The notes under the pieces: generated by a model
What the model was told of the DNA's origin: nothing
The model's input: only the letters and a program-made list of their open reading frames with translations
Databases searched by the model: none
NCBI RefSeq assembly: GCF_014845115.1
Contig: NZ_NKUI01000048.1
Coordinates: 1-50,788 of the forward strand
Length of the DNA stretch: 50,788 nt
Origin: Methylorubrum zatmanii
GTDB taxonomy: Bacteria > Pseudomonadota > Alphaproteobacteria > Rhizobiales > Beijerinckiaceae
Direction of reading: 5' to 3'
Position numbers and translations under genes: made by a program
Part shown: positions 39,936 to 50,354 of the stretch, in pieces
Layout of the letters: each line of letters opens with the position of its first letter
How positions within the stretch are numbered: the stretch's first letter is position 1

Positions 39936-40757
39936 TCAATCCCATTCCCGCGGCCAGGTTTCCTCCAGATGCGGCCCGAGCCGCACCGCCCAGACGCGCT
40001 TGGCCAAGCCGGTGGCGTCGTCGGTCTCGACCGCGACGCCGCACAGGGTGCCGGGGCCGGTGGCCGCTTCGAGGCGCGAGCCCGGCGTCTTCTGCAGGAA
40101 GCGGCGCACCGGCTCGTCCTTCTGCATCCCGAGCACGGAATCGTAATCGCCGCACATGCCGGCATCCGACAGATAGGCGGTGCCGCCGGGCAGGATGCGG
40201 TGGTCGGCGGTCGGCGCGTGGGTGTGGGTGCCGACGACGAGGCTCGCCCGGCCGTCGAGGAAGTGGCCGAAGGCCTGCTTCTCGCTGGTCGCCTCGGCAT
40301 GGACATCGACGATCACCGCATCCGCCGCCGCGCCGAGGGGGCAGGCATCGAGCTCCCGGTCCGCCGCGGCGAAGGGATCGTCGAGGGGATCGAGGAAGAT
40401 GCGCCCCATCACGTTGACGACGAGGACGCGGGCGCCGCGGGCCGTCTCGATCACCGTCGCGCCGCGTCCCGGCGTGCCCGGCGGGTAATTCGCCGGCCGG
40501 ATCAGCCGGGGCTGACGGGCGATGAAGACCAGCGCCTCACGCTGATCGAAGGAGTGGTTGCCGAGCGTCACCGCGTCGGCGCCGGCCTGGAGGATCTCGT
40601 CGCAGATCGATTCGGTGATGCCGAAGCCGCCCGCCGCGTTCTCGCCGTTGATCACCACGCAGTCGAGGCGCCAGCGCTCGCGCAAGGTGGGGAGCCGCTC
40701 GGTGACGGCATAGCGGCCGGGACGTCCGACGATGTCGCCGAGGAAGAGGATGCGCAT
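39936..40757 (-). CDS. YmdB-family metallophosphoesterase
   Basis: This 273-residue calcineurin-like phosphoesterase is of the TIGR00282/YmdB family, which hydrolyses 2',3'-cyclic nucleotides in studied members. Metal-site motifs are GDIVGRPGR (about 7-15), NGENAAGG, GNHSFDQ, VDVHAEATSEK and GTHTHAPTAD. It starts 9 bases after the fau stop, so it is the last gene of the zapA-6S-fau-ymdB transcript. In other bacteria YmdB affects RNA turnover and biofilm or cell fate. Confidence 0.9.
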   Translation of the reverse strand: MRILFLGDIVGRPGRYAVTERLPTLRERWRLDCVVINGENAAGGFGITESICDEILQAGADAVTLGNHSFDQREALVFIARQPRLIRPANYPPGTPGRGATVIETARGARVLVVNVMGRIFLDPLDDPFAAADRELDACPLGAAADAVIVDVHAEATSEKQAFGHFLDGRASLVVGTHTHAPTADHRILPGGTAYLSDAGMCGDYDSVLGMQKDEPVRRFLQKTPGSRLEAATGPGTLCGVAVETDDATGLAKRVWAVRLGPHLEETWPREWD

Positions 40758-40766
40758 CGTAGTCGC

Positions 40767-41357
40767 CTAACCCTGACGGAGGGGGACGGGCCCGGTCTCG
40801 GTCACGAGATGGTCGAGGGGGCGATCATGCGGCTCGGCCGGGACGCGGTCGATTTCCTGCACGGAGAAGGCGATGCCGATCGTCAGAACCGGGCCGTTCT
40901 TCGACAGGCGCTCGATCGCCTGATCGTAATAGCCCGCCCCGTAGCCGATGCGCTGGCCGGCGCGGTCGAAGGCGGCCAGCGGCACGATCAGGGCGGTCGG
41001 ATCGAGGGGGGGAAGGTCGTCGCGGGGTTCGCTGAGGCCGAAGCCGCCCCTCACCAGTTCCTCGCCCGCCCGCCATTCGCGGAAGACGAGGCCCTGCTTC
41101 GTCACCTTGGGCAACGCCACCCGCTGGCCGCGGGCGAACAGGCGCTGCATCAGCGGACGCGGGTCGATCTCGCTGCGGATCGGCCAGAACACGCCGACGA
41201 GCGGCGCGTCCCCGAGTTCCGGGATGGCCAGGATGGCCTCGGCGGCACGCAGCGCGCCGTCGGCGCGGGCCTCGGGCGGGAGCGCATCGCGGCGCGCCAG
41301 GGCCTCGGCGCGGAGCTTCGCCTTGAGCGAGCGTTCGGGGGAAGAGTGCGGAGCCAC
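40767..41357 (-). CDS. fau: 5-formyltetrahydrofolate cyclo-ligase
   Basis: This 196-residue enzyme converts 5-formyl-THF to 5,10-methenyl-THF with ATP. The family motifs LKAKLRAEALARRDALP (N-terminal helix) and FDRAGQRIGYGAGYYDQAIE (about 138-158) are present. The start is a GTG at 41357, three bases past the 3' end of the predicted 6S RNA, and has no purine-rich site of its own. This 6S-fau arrangement is the classical one and suggests processing or translation from the 6S transcript. Confidence 0.9.
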   Translation of the reverse strand: MAPHSSPERSLKAKLRAEALARRDALPPEARADGALRAAEAILAIPELGDAPLVGVFWPIRSEIDPRPLMQRLFARGQRVALPKVTKQGLVFREWRAGEELVRGGFGLSEPRDDLPPLDPTALIVPLAAFDRAGQRIGYGAGYYDQAIERLSKNGPVLTIGIAFSVQEIDRVPAEPHDRPLDHLVTETGPVPLRQG

Positions 41358-41359
41358 GT

Positions 41360-41523
41360 GAGCCGTTGGAGTGTCGATCCCGGGAAACCTACAGAGTAGG
41401 TGGGCGCCGTGTTGGCCAAGTCCACGGACGAGGCCAGTGACAGCTCCCGAGGGAGTCGATAAGGCCCCGGGGAAAGTTCTCCTGACGAACTCTGCAGCCC
41501 CGCCCGCCAGAGATAGACGGCTC
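41360..41523 (-). ncRNA. ssrS: 6S RNA (ssrS)
   Basis: The minus strand between zapA and fau folds like 6S RNA, the regulator that mimics an open promoter and binds sigma-70 RNA polymerase. The ends pair perfectly (GAGCCGT with ACGGCTC), CTGCAGAGT near the 5' side pairs with ACTCTGTAG near the 3' side, and the apex has the stem CTCCCTCGGGAG. The length of about 164 nt and the position immediately upstream of fau are those of the family. The sequence GTTCGTCAGGAGAACTTTCC and CCCACCTACTCTGTAGG are like those I recall from alphaproteobacterial 6S RNAs. The ends are estimated from pairing. Confidence 0.85.
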
Positions 41524-41597
41524 AGGGGCCCGGCGCCAGGGGCCCTCCGCGTCGCAGGCTCACTTTTCGACGCCGGCGTGAGGGTTCGTGTGGCGGG

Positions 41598-41945
41598 TCA
41601 GCTTCCGCTCTGCCCCGTGGGCTGGCCCGAAAGAGCCCGGGCGAGGCGGTCGATGCGTTCGGCGGCGAGGCCGACGCTGCCGGCGAGTCGCGCCTGCTCG
41701 GCCGCGCCTTCCGCCGCATCCCGCTCCAGGCCGGCGATGCGGCGGCGGGCTTCGTGCAGCTCGTCGGCCAGGGTGAGGGCCGCCATCACCTGCAGGCGCA
41801 TGTCGCCGATCTCGCCGAAGGTGCTGCGCATCTCGGCGACCCGCTCGTCGAGATCCCGGGCGAGGGCGGCGAGATGATCCTCTTCGCCCGCGCCGCAGGC
41901 CATCCGGTAGCTCTTGCCGGCGATGGTGACGTTGACGTGCGGCAT
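41598..41945 (-). CDS. zapA: Cell division protein ZapA
   Basis: This 115-residue FtsZ-ring stabilising protein has the N-terminal [15 protein letters not shown] beta segment, the [20 protein letters not shown] region (here [16 protein letters not shown]) and a long coiled coil ([19 protein letters not shown] and [16 protein letters not shown]). It is between DUF4164 and 6S RNA, the standard order in Rhizobiales. It is expected to act as a tetramer crosslinking FtsZ filaments. Confidence 0.93.
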   Translation of the reverse strand: MPHVNVTIAGKSYRMACGAGEEDHLAALARDLDERVAEMRSTFGEIGDMRLQVMAALTLADELHEARRRIAGLERDAAEGAAEQARLAGSVGLAAERIDRLARALSGQPTGQSGS

Positions 41946-41999
41946 CCGCGACCCACTCGACCCGAACTCGTTTCTTCTCGTACCGGCCCCGCCGAGCCC

Positions 42000-42308
42000 T
42001 CAGTGGCCGGCGGGGCCGGACAGCACGTCTTCCACCGTTTCGATGGCGCGATCGAGGCGGCGGTTCACCTCTCCGGTCGTCGCCGTCATCCGGGCGAGCC
42101 GCGCCCCCGCTGCGTCGAGTTCGGCGGCGAGCCGCACCCGATCCTCCTCCAGCAGGGCGAACTCCGTTTCCCGGTCGCCGCGGCTGCGCTCCAGCTCCAG
42201 CTTGCGCGCCACCGCCGATTCGAGCAGCGCCAGAGCGGTGTCGAGCCGGTTCAGGGCCTCCTCCAGGGTCGGGCCGTCCGGGGACGTCGCCTGCTTTGCC
42301 TTTGCCAT
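42000..42308 (-). CDS. DUF4164 coiled-coil protein
   Basis: This 102-residue, almost entirely helical protein ([54 protein letters not shown]) is of the DUF4164 family. It lies directly upstream of zapA, as in other Rhizobiales. Its link to zapA suggests a role in division or a ZapB-like partner, but this is an inference from position and coiled-coil nature only. Confidence 0.85.
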   Translation of the reverse strand: MAKAKQATSPDGPTLEEALNRLDTALALLESAVARKLELERSRGDRETEFALLEEDRVRLAAELDAAGARLARMTATTGEVNRRLDRAIETVEDVLSGPAGH

Positions 42309-42766
42309 ATCCGCTCGTCAGTCACCGTTTCATCGCGGTCCACGAAACGCGCCCCGCCCCGCCGCGGCCAGAACGCGAACGGCCGGTGGCGCGAGATCTT
42401 TCGCAGTACTCCGCGCCCGCATCCCGAAAAGTTTCAGCCAAGAGCATTCGAAATTCCAGCCAATTCACAGGGCTGCCCACGATCTTTGACAGCCCCCGAC
42501 GCCATGTTAGAGAGCCCGCGCCCGGCTCCGATCCCCCGGCGCGGGGCCGCCCAACGGATTCTCCAGACCGTGACCCTTTCCGGCTCCCCGCTCAGACCGT
42601 CCGCCGACCGGACGGGTGCGGGCCGCCTCACGGTTCATCCCAGGTTCAGTGCCGCCCCGCTTGGAGCGGTCCCATCGTCGTCGCGCGGCGCGCGCCAGCG
42701 CCGCCTGCCGGCCCGGCCTGTTTTTCATCGGCGCGCGGGCGCGCCCTATCACGAAGGAGTCACGCC
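42309..42766. other. Divergent intergenic region DUF4164/gap
   Basis: This 458-base region lies between divergent operons. It holds a good sigma-70 promoter for gap (42486-42513) and presumably the promoter of the DUF4164-zapA transcript. In several related genomes a transketolase gene lies here; none is present. No small gene is supported. Confidence 0.45.
42486..42513 (+). promoter_or_regulatory. Sigma-70 promoter for gap
   Basis: TTGACA (42486-42491) is a perfect -35, followed 16 bases later by TAGAGA (42508-42513). The leader before the gap GTG would be about 245 bases, unusually long. Confidence 0.5.
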
Positions 42767-43774
<1,008 letters not shown>

Positions 43775-43796
43775 CGCCCTAGCTTCCGCCTCCAAG

Positions 43797-43823
43797 AGGC
43801 GGCCGGCGACAGGCCGGCCGCCT
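43797..43823 (+). terminator. Perfect 11-bp hairpin after gap
   Basis: AGGCGGCCGGC (43797-43807) pairs with GCCGGCCGCCT (43813-43823) around a 5-base loop, 22 bases after the gap stop. It is followed by TGCGAGG rather than Ts, so it may attenuate rather than end the transcript. Confidence 0.5.
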
Positions 43824-43965
43824 TGCGAGGTGCCTCGCAAAACTCCCGGCGCCCGACCGCCTTTTCCCTGGCGGCGACCGTGCGGCGGGCATTTCGTGAC
43901 AGTCTCCGAAAAGCCTTCGAGATCCCAGGCGAGGCCTCCTCGCCGAAGCCAAGGTGCGATACGCG

Positions 43966-44475
43966 ATGACCGAAGCCTCGCCGACCAAGCCTTCCGGGAC
44001 CGAGTTCATTCCCGCCACTCCGGCTCCCACGCCGCCTTCCGCCGCGAAGCCGGCCGTCGCCCCGCCGCAGCCGAGCGTCGGCCGTGCCGAGTTGCCGCCC
44101 TCCGGTCCGGTGAACCACGCCGACCAGCTCGCCCGCATCGAGGACAAGACGGCGCGCATCGAGGACAAATACGCCCGCTCCGAGGCCCTGCTCTCGCGGG
44201 TCGAGGAGAAGGTCGAGGCCGCCTCCACCCGCATGAACGAGGCCGCCCGCCAAGCCGATCTCTCCTCCCTGCGCAGCGAGGTGCGCGGCCTGTCCGACCG
44301 GGTCAGCCGCCTGCCCGGCACGGGAGCCCTGGTGCTCACCGCCCTGATCACCGCCGTGCTCACGGTCGCCCTGATGGTCGCGGTGCAGCGGCTGAACCTC
44401 GACCGGATGCTGCCGCACAGCGTCGGCGGCCAGACCCAGACCACGCCTTCGACGCCTCCGGCCTCCAACCCCTAA
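43966..44475 (+). CDS. Coiled-coil single-pass membrane protein between gap and pgk
   Basis: This 169-residue protein has a Pro/Ala-rich N-terminal tail (about 1-50), a heptad-rich coiled coil (HADQLARIEDKTARIEDKYARSEALLSRVEEKV...), and one transmembrane helix near the C-terminus (about 125-148, GALVLTALITAVLTVALMVAV), then a short Thr/Pro tail. It could be a tail-anchored protein with its bulk in the cytoplasm. The family is not known to me. Lying between gap and pgk with 18 bases before pgk, it is probably co-transcribed. The ATG at 43966 is chosen; a start at 43954 adds four residues. Confidence 0.78.
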   Translation: MTEASPTKPSGTEFIPATPAPTPPSAAKPAVAPPQPSVGRAELPPSGPVNHADQLARIEDKTARIEDKYARSEALLSRVEEKVEAASTRMNEAARQADLSSLRSEVRGLSDRVSRLPGTGALVLTALITAVLTVALMVAVQRLNLDRMLPHSVGGQTQTTPSTPPASNP

Positions 44476-44493
44476 GAAGAACCAGAAGCGCCC

Positions 44494-45696
44494 ATGACGG
44501 ATTTCCGCACCCTCGACGATGCCGGCCCGCTCGCGGGCAAGCGCGTATTGCTGCGCGTCGATCTCAACGTGCCGATGGAGGGGGGGCGTGTCACCGATGC
44601 GACCCGCATCGAGCGCGTGGTGCCGACGATCCGCGAGATCGCCGATCAGGGCGGCCGGGTGATCCTGCTGGCGCATTTCGGCCGGCCGAAGGGCAAGCCC
44701 GACCCGAAGGATTCGCTGAAGCCGATCCTGCCGACGCTGTCGGAGAAGCTGGGGCGGCCCGTCGCCTTCGGTGAGGATTGCGTCGGCGAGGCCGCCGCCT
44801 CCGCCGTCGCGGCGCTGAAGGACGGCGAGGTGCTGCTCCTCGAAAACACCCGCTACCACGCGGGCGAGGAGAAGAATTCTTCCGAGTTCGCGCAAGCGCT
44901 CGCCGCCAACGGCGACCTCTACGTCAACGAAGCCTTCTCCGCCGCCCACCGGGCGCACGCCTCGACCGAGGGCCTCGCCCGCCTGCTGCCGGCCTTTGCC
45001 GGACGCCTGATGCAGGCGGAACTCGATGCCCTGACCAAGGGGCTCGAGAACCCGGCCCGGCCGGTGATCGCCATCGTCGGCGGCGCCAAGGTCTCGACCA
45101 AGATCGACCTCCTCGAAAACCTCGTCGCCAAGGTCGACATGCTGGTGATCGGCGGCGGCATGGCCAACACCTTCCTGCACGCGCAAGGCAAGGATGTCGG
45201 CAAGTCGCTGTGCGAGAAGGATCTGGCCGAGACCGCGACCCGGATCCTGGCCGCGGCCAAGGAGAAGAACTGCACCATCATCCTGCCGGTCGATGCCCTG
45301 GTCGCCCGCGAGTTCAAGGCGAATGCCGAGAACGAGACCGTGACCGTCGAGGCGGTGCCCTCCGACGCCATGATCCTCGATGTCGGCGCCGCCTCGATCG
45401 CGACGATCGACGGGGCCATCGACGAGGCCCGTACCCTGGTGTGGAACGGACCGCTCGGCGCCTTCGAGCTGACCCCCTTCGACACCGGCACGGTGGCGGT
45501 GGCGCAGCACGCGGCCCGGCGCACCAAGGCCGGCCAGCTCGTCAGCGTGGCCGGTGGCGGCGACACGGTGGCGGCCCTCAACCATGCGGGCGTGGCCGAC
45601 GACTTCTCCTACGTTTCCACCGCCGGCGGCGCCTTCCTCGAATGGCTCGAGGGCAAGGAGCTGCCCGGCGTCGAGGCGCTGCGCGCCAAGGGCTGA
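44494..45696 (+). CDS. pgk: Phosphoglycerate kinase
   Basis: This 400-residue enzyme interconverts 1,3-bisphosphoglycerate and ATP with 3-phosphoglycerate. The substrate site residues appear in [11 protein letters not shown] (D23, N25), R38 and HFGRPKG (H61-R64); the C-terminal domain has the nucleotide motif GGGDTVAAL. It starts with ATG after AGAACCAGAAGC. Together with gap and fba it makes the lower glycolytic cluster. No tpiA is present here. Confidence 0.97.
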   Translation: MTDFRTLDDAGPLAGKRVLLRVDLNVPMEGGRVTDATRIERVVPTIREIADQGGRVILLAHFGRPKGKPDPKDSLKPILPTLSEKLGRPVAFGEDCVGEAAASAVAALKDGEVLLLENTRYHAGEEKNSSEFAQALAANGDLYVNEAFSAAHRAHASTEGLARLLPAFAGRLMQAELDALTKGLENPARPVIAIVGGAKVSTKIDLLENLVAKVDMLVIGGGMANTFLHAQGKDVGKSLCEKDLAETATRILAAAKEKNCTIILPVDALVAREFKANAENETVTVEAVPSDAMILDVGAASIATIDGAIDEARTLVWNGPLGAFELTPFDTGTVAVAQHAARRTKAGQLVSVAGGGDTVAALNHAGVADDFSYVSTAGGAFLEWLEGKELPGVEALRAKG

Positions 45697-45709
45697 CGCA
45701 TGATCGACC

Positions 45710-45727
45710 CTTCCCCTGCGGGGGAGG
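45710..45727. repeat. Short G/C-run palindrome before fba
   Basis: TTCCCCTGCGGGGGAGGG is a dyad related to the element at 5581-5598. It is the second visible member of the same short intergenic repeat type. Confidence 0.5.
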
Positions 45728-45853
45728 GCGAACGGCGTGGCTCACGCCTGAGTTTTTCAAGCCGCGGCACGGTCTCGCGCCGCAGCGGCACCTATATTGG
45801 CCTCAGCGCGGGACGGGCCCGGCTCAGGCCGCATCGGACGAGGACAGGAACCC

Positions 45854-46921
45854 ATGGCACGCATCACCCTCCGGCAGCTCCTCGACCACGCCGCCGAGTA
45901 CGGCTACGGCGTGCCCGCGTTCAACCTGAACAACATGGAGCAGGGCCTCGCCATCATGGCGGCGGCCGATGCTACCGATTCGCCGGTCATCCTCCAGGCG
46001 AGCCGCGGTGCCCGCGCCTATGCCAACGACGTGGTGCTGGCCAAGCTGATCGACGGCCTCGTCGAGATCTACCCGCATATCCCGGTGTGCATGCATCTCG
46101 ACCACGGCAACAACGAAGCCACCTGCGCCACGGCGATCCAGTACGGCTTCACCTCGGTGATGATGGACGGTTCGCTGAAGGCCGACGGCAAGACCCCGGC
46201 CGATTACAGCTACAACGTCGAGATCACCCGCAACGTCACCAAGATGGCCCATTGGGCCGGTGTCTCGGTGGAGGGTGAGCTTGGCGTGCTCGGTTCGCTC
46301 GAGAGCGGCCAGGGCGAGGCCGAGGACGGCCATGGCGCCGAGGGTGTCCTCTCCCACGACCAACTCCTGACCGACCCGGACGAGGCGGTGAAGTTCGTGC
46401 GCGAGACCAAGGTCGACGCGCTGGCGGTGGCCATGGGCACCAGCCACGGCGCCTACAAGTTCACCAAGAAGCCCGATGGCGAGGTGCTCGCCATGAACGT
46501 GATCGAGGAGATCCACCGCCGCCTGCCGACGACCCACCTCGTCATGCACGGCTCCTCCTCGGTGCCGCAGGACCTTCAGGACATCATCAACCGGTATGGC
46601 GGCCAGATGAAGCCGACCTGGGGCGTGCCGGTCGAGGAGATCCAGCGCGGCATCAAGCACGGCGTGCGCAAGATCAACATCGACACCGACAACCGCATGG
46701 CGATGACCGGCCAGATCCGGAAGGTGCTCAGCGAGAGCCCGGCCGAGTTCGACCCGCGCAAGTATCTCAAGCCCGCCATGGAGGCGATGACCAAGCTGTG
46801 CAAGCAGCGCTTCGAGGAGTTCGGCACCGCCGGCAACGGTTCCAAGATCCGCCCGATCTCGGTGGCGGAGATGGCCAAGCGCTATGCCAGCGGCGCGCTC
46901 GACCCGAAGATCGACGCCTGA
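45854..46921 (+). CDS. fba: Class II fructose-bisphosphate aldolase
   Basis: This zinc-dependent aldolase of 355 residues shows the class II pattern: [10 protein letters not shown] near the N-terminus, CMHLDHGNN with D83 and H84 (catalytic Asp and metal ligand), a GGFVE-type loop (here [12 protein letters not shown]), GTSHGAYKF and MHGSSSVP. The subtype with a GEAEDGHG loop is the one associated with Calvin-cycle/CbbA-like enzymes, but no other Calvin genes are adjacent. The ATG at 45854 ([12 protein letters not shown]) is preceded by AGGACAGGAA. Confidence 0.95.
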   Translation: MARITLRQLLDHAAEYGYGVPAFNLNNMEQGLAIMAAADATDSPVILQASRGARAYANDVVLAKLIDGLVEIYPHIPVCMHLDHGNNEATCATAIQYGFTSVMMDGSLKADGKTPADYSYNVEITRNVTKMAHWAGVSVEGELGVLGSLESGQGEAEDGHGAEGVLSHDQLLTDPDEAVKFVRETKVDALAVAMGTSHGAYKFTKKPDGEVLAMNVIEEIHRRLPTTHLVMHGSSSVPQDLQDIINRYGGQMKPTWGVPVEEIQRGIKHGVRKINIDTDNRMAMTGQIRKVLSESPAEFDPRKYLKPAMEAMTKLCKQRFEEFGTAGNGSKIRPISVAEMAKRYASGALDPKIDA

Positions 46922-46935
46922 GGCGACGCGCAGCC

Positions 46936-47604
46936 ATGGCCGAGACAGAATCGGCGGCGCCACGGCCCCGCCTCGCCCTTCTTTCTCCCTACGGTGTCGG
47001 CGGAGACGAGGCCGACGCGGTGGCGCAGGCGCTCGATGCGGCCTGCGCTGCGGGCGACGTGGCGGCGGTGATCCTGCGGCTCGCCACGGCCGACGAGCGC
47101 AGCCTCGTCGGCTTGGTCAAGCGGCTGGCCCCTCCGGCCCAGGAGCGCGGCGCGGCGGTCCTCGTCTCCGTACCGGGCTTTACCGGAGACCTCGTCTCCG
47201 TCGCCGCCCGGGGCGGGGCGGACGGAGTCCATCTCGACCGGGCGGACGAGGCCACCTTGCGCGATCTGCGCGGGCGCCTGCGCGACGGGCGCATCCTCGG
47301 GGCAGGCGGTGTGCTCGGCTCGCGGGATGCGGCGATGGTCGCGGGGGAGACCGGCGTCGATTACCTGATGTTCGGCGGTCTCTTCCCCGACGGCGCCGCG
47401 CCGGACGCCGGAGACGTGCGCGAGCGCGCGGCGTGGTGGGCGGACATCTTCGAGACGCCCTGCATCGCCGTGGCGGCATCGGCTGACGAGGTCGGGCCCC
47501 TCGCCGCGACGGGCGCCGAATTCATCGGGCTCGAAAGCGGCCTATGGCTCTCCGGCCCCGATGGGGTGCGGGCGGCCCAGGCGCAGCTCGATACGATCCG
47601 ATGA
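46936..47604 (+). CDS. Thiamine-phosphate synthase-like protein
   Basis: This 222-residue TIM-barrel protein resembles ThiE/TenI: the LALLSPY N-terminus, GADGVHLDR and DYLMFGGLFP phosphate-binding strand-loops, then ATGAEFIGLESGLW. The GGG/CHNxxE-type residues of true ThiE are only partly visible, so catalytic function is uncertain. It starts 15 bases after fba and its stop overlaps the next gene by four bases (ATGA). This position after fba is conserved in several Rhizobiales. Confidence 0.8.
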   Translation: MAETESAAPRPRLALLSPYGVGGDEADAVAQALDAACAAGDVAAVILRLATADERSLVGLVKRLAPPAQERGAAVLVSVPGFTGDLVSVAARGGADGVHLDRADEATLRDLRGRLRDGRILGAGGVLGSRDAAMVAGETGVDYLMFGGLFPDGAAPDAGDVRERAAWWADIFETPCIAVAASADEVGPLAATGAEFIGLESGLWLSGPDGVRAAQAQLDTIR

Positions 47605-48689
47605 CGGCGCCTGTTGGTGGCGCGTGGGCGAAGCCGTGCTCCTTGGCGGAGCGCGCATCCCTCGGCGCGTTGAGCGTCCTGGTCCTTCTCGTCGCGAGCA
47701 CCGCGTCGCTGCGCGCCGCCCCGAAGGCTCCCGCGCTCACCGCTCCCGCCGCGCCCGCATCATCCAAGCCGGAGCGCCTCGACCTCACGCGCGAACTGCC
47801 CTCGCCCTATTCGGCCAAGGCCGATGCGGGCCGGCCTGCGGTCGACGGTCCGAACGCCGACGCGGCCTATGGGGCCTATCAGCGCGGGCGTTACGTCACC
47901 GCCTTCCGCGAGGCGACCAAGCGCATCGAGGCGAATCCGAAGGACGCCGCGGCGATGACGCTGCTCGGGGAGCTCTACAACCAGGGCCTCGGCGTCAAGC
48001 AGGATCCGAAGCGCGCCCTCGAATGGTATCGGCTCGCGGCGGCGCAGAACGATGCCCATGCCATGGCCTCCCTTGGGCTGATGGCGATGGATGGGCGCGG
48101 CCAGCCCAAGGACGAGAAGGCCGGTCGGTCCTGGCTCGAACAGGCGGCGCGCAAGGGCGAGCCGACCGCCAGCTACAATCTCGGTCTGATGCAGCTCGCC
48201 ACCGGCAAGCCGGAGGATCTGACGGCGGCGGTCGCGAATTTCCGGAAGGGGGCGGAGGCCGAGATTCCCGCCGCGCAATACGCGCTCGGCGTGCTCTATC
48301 TCCAGGGCAAGGGCGTCGCGCGGGACACGACCCAGGCCGCGCAATGGTTCCGCCGCGCCGCCGATAACGGCGATCTCGGCGCCGAGGTCGAGTTCGCGAT
48401 CCGGCTGTTCAACGGCGACGGCGTACCCAAGGACGAAGCCCGCGCCGCCCGCTACTTCCTGCACGCGGCCCAGCGCGGCAACGCCATCGCCCAGAACCGC
48501 ATCGCCAAGCTCTACGTCGCCGGCCGGGGCGTGCCCAAGAACCTCGTCGAGGCGGCGGGCTGGAATCTCGCCGCTGCGGCGCAGGGCCGCTCGGACGAAT
48601 CGCTCGATCAGGCCACGGCCGGGCTCAAGCCGGAGGAGCGCAAGCGCGCCGAGGCCCTCGCGGCGGAGCGGGCGAGCCTATCCCAGTAG
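47601..48689 (+). CDS. Secreted Sel1-repeat protein
   Basis: This 362-residue protein has an N-terminal membrane or signal segment (about 20-40, ending LRAAPKA) and about six Sel1-type repeats, visible as AAMTLLGELYNQGLGVKQDPKRALEWY, AMASLGLMAMDGRG, ASYNLGLMQLATG, AQYALGVLYLQGKG, AEVEFAIRLFNGDG and AQNRIAKLYVAGRG. Such repeats form alpha-solenoid scaffolds in the periplasm or at the membrane. The start ATG overlaps the ThiE-like stop, so it is coupled to the fba operon. Its partner is not known. Confidence 0.85.
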   Translation: MTAPVGGAWAKPCSLAERASLGALSVLVLLVASTASLRAAPKAPALTAPAAPASSKPERLDLTRELPSPYSAKADAGRPAVDGPNADAAYGAYQRGRYVTAFREATKRIEANPKDAAAMTLLGELYNQGLGVKQDPKRALEWYRLAAAQNDAHAMASLGLMAMDGRGQPKDEKAGRSWLEQAARKGEPTASYNLGLMQLATGKPEDLTAAVANFRKGAEAEIPAAQYALGVLYLQGKGVARDTTQAAQWFRRAADNGDLGAEVEFAIRLFNGDGVPKDEARAARYFLHAAQRGNAIAQNRIAKLYVAGRGVPKNLVEAAGWNLAAAAQGRSDESLDQATAGLKPEERKRAEALAAERASLSQ

Positions 48690-48765
48690 CGGCCCTCCCC
48701 ATCACTCCAGGACGTGACTGTCGCCGCGCGGCAGGCTTTCGTACAACGGTGTGCCAGGAGCCCGG

Positions 48766-50169
48766 ATGACCGCCAGCCTTCTTCGCCGCAAACCCCTGCA
48801 CGTGGAGAGCGGCGGAGAGCGGCGGCTGGCCCGGACCCTCGGCTGGCCGCATCTCGTCGCCTTGGGCGTCGGCGCCATCGTCGGCACCGGCATCCTGACG
48901 CTCATCGGTGTCGGAGCCGGCAAGGCCGGACCGGCCGTCATCCTGTCCTTCGCCATCGCCGGCACGATCTGCGCCTGCGCGGCGCTGGCCTATGCGGAGA
49001 TGGCGACCGCGATCCCGGTTTCGGGCAGCGCCTATACCTACAGCTACGTCGTGCTCGGCGAGCTTCCGGCCTGGATCGTCGGCTGGAGCCTGATCCTCGA
49101 ATATTCCCTGGTGGTGAGCGCGGTGGCGGTCGGCTGGTCCGGCTACGCGGCGCCTCTGCTGGCGCGTTGGCTCGGTGTGCCGATGGCGCTGATGCAGGGG
49201 CCGGAGGCGGGCGGAATCGTCAACCTTCCGGCGATCGGCATCATCGTCGTGGTGGCCGGGCTGCTGCTGCGCGGCACGCGGGAGAGCGCCACGCTCAACG
49301 CCGTCCTGGTGCTGGTGAAGATCGCGGCGCTGATCGTGTTCGTGGCCTGTGCCCTGCCGGCCTTCGAGGCGGCCCATCTCGAACCGTTCAGCCCGTTCGG
49401 CTTCTCCAAGAGCGTGCAGGCCGATGGGGTCGAGCGCGGCATCATGGCGGCGGCGGCCATCATCTTCTTCGCCTTCTACGGGTTCGACGCCATCGCCACC
49501 GCCGCCGAGGAGACGCGCAATCCCGGGCGCGACCTGACCATTGGCATCGTCGGATCGATGCTCGCCTGCGTCCTGATCTATGTCGCGGTGGCGGTCGCCG
49601 CGGTGGGCGCCGTGGCCTATACCCGGTTCGCGGACAGCCCCGAGCCCCTGGCGCTGATCCTGCGCGAACTCGGCCGGCCGCGCGTCGCGCACTATCTCGC
49701 GGCTTCGGCCGTGATCGCCCTGCCCACGGTGATCCTCGCCTTCTTCTATGGACAGAGCCGCATCTTCTTCACCATGGCCCGCGACGGCATGTTGCCGGAG
49801 CGGCTGGCCAGGGTGTCGTCTCGGGGCACGCCGGTCCGGATCACGCTGTTCACCGCGGCCATCGTCGTCGTGCTCGCCGGGTTCATTCCCTTGAGCCAGC
49901 TCGCCGCCCTGGCGAATGCGGGGACGCTGGCCGCCTTCATCGCCGTCGCGGCCTGCATGCTGGTGATGCGGGCCCGCGCCCCGGACGCCCCCCGCACGTT
50001 CCGCGCCCCGGCCCCGTGGGTGATCGGCCCGGTCACGATCCTGGGCTGCGGCTACCTGTTCTTCAGCCTGCCGTCGCAGACCCAGTTCTGGTTCGTCATC
50101 TGGAACGCCCTCGGGGTGGCGTTCTACCTCCTCTATGGCCGGAGGCGCGCCGGCATCGCCGACGTTTGA
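48766..50169 (+). CDS. APC superfamily amino acid permease
   Basis: This 467-residue inner-membrane permease has 12 predicted helices. The GAIVGTGILTLIGVGAGKAGPA loop (about 35-58) is the conserved unwound helix 1 region of APC transporters, and AEMATAIPVSGSAYTY in helix 3 and FYGFDAIATAAEETRNPGRDL in helix 6 are also typical. The residues suggest a cationic or neutral amino acid transporter (CAT/YfnA type). The ATG at 48766 follows CCAGGAGCC. It is probably its own unit. Confidence 0.9.
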   Translation: MTASLLRRKPLHVESGGERRLARTLGWPHLVALGVGAIVGTGILTLIGVGAGKAGPAVILSFAIAGTICACAALAYAEMATAIPVSGSAYTYSYVVLGELPAWIVGWSLILEYSLVVSAVAVGWSGYAAPLLARWLGVPMALMQGPEAGGIVNLPAIGIIVVVAGLLLRGTRESATLNAVLVLVKIAALIVFVACALPAFEAAHLEPFSPFGFSKSVQADGVERGIMAAAAIIFFAFYGFDAIATAAEETRNPGRDLTIGIVGSMLACVLIYVAVAVAAVGAVAYTRFADSPEPLALILRELGRPRVAHYLAASAVIALPTVILAFFYGQSRIFFTMARDGMLPERLARVSSRGTPVRITLFTAAIVVVLAGFIPLSQLAALANAGTLAAFIAVAACMLVMRARAPDAPRTFRAPAPWVIGPVTILGCGYLFFSLPSQTQFWFVIWNALGVAFYLLYGRRRAGIADV

Positions 50170-50354
50170 AGCGCGCTCCGCGGCATGAGGCGGAGTCCGG
50201 TCGCGCCCATCGCGCGCCGCTGCGGGCGCTTCGCGGCAGCCCTTGGCGATGAAGCGATGAGGCAAGCCCCTTCTATTGCAAGCCTCTGCTATTGAATGCG
50301 GTGAGGGCGATGACAATCTTCTTTCGAGTGTCGGCTACTCGAAAGATTTCAACC

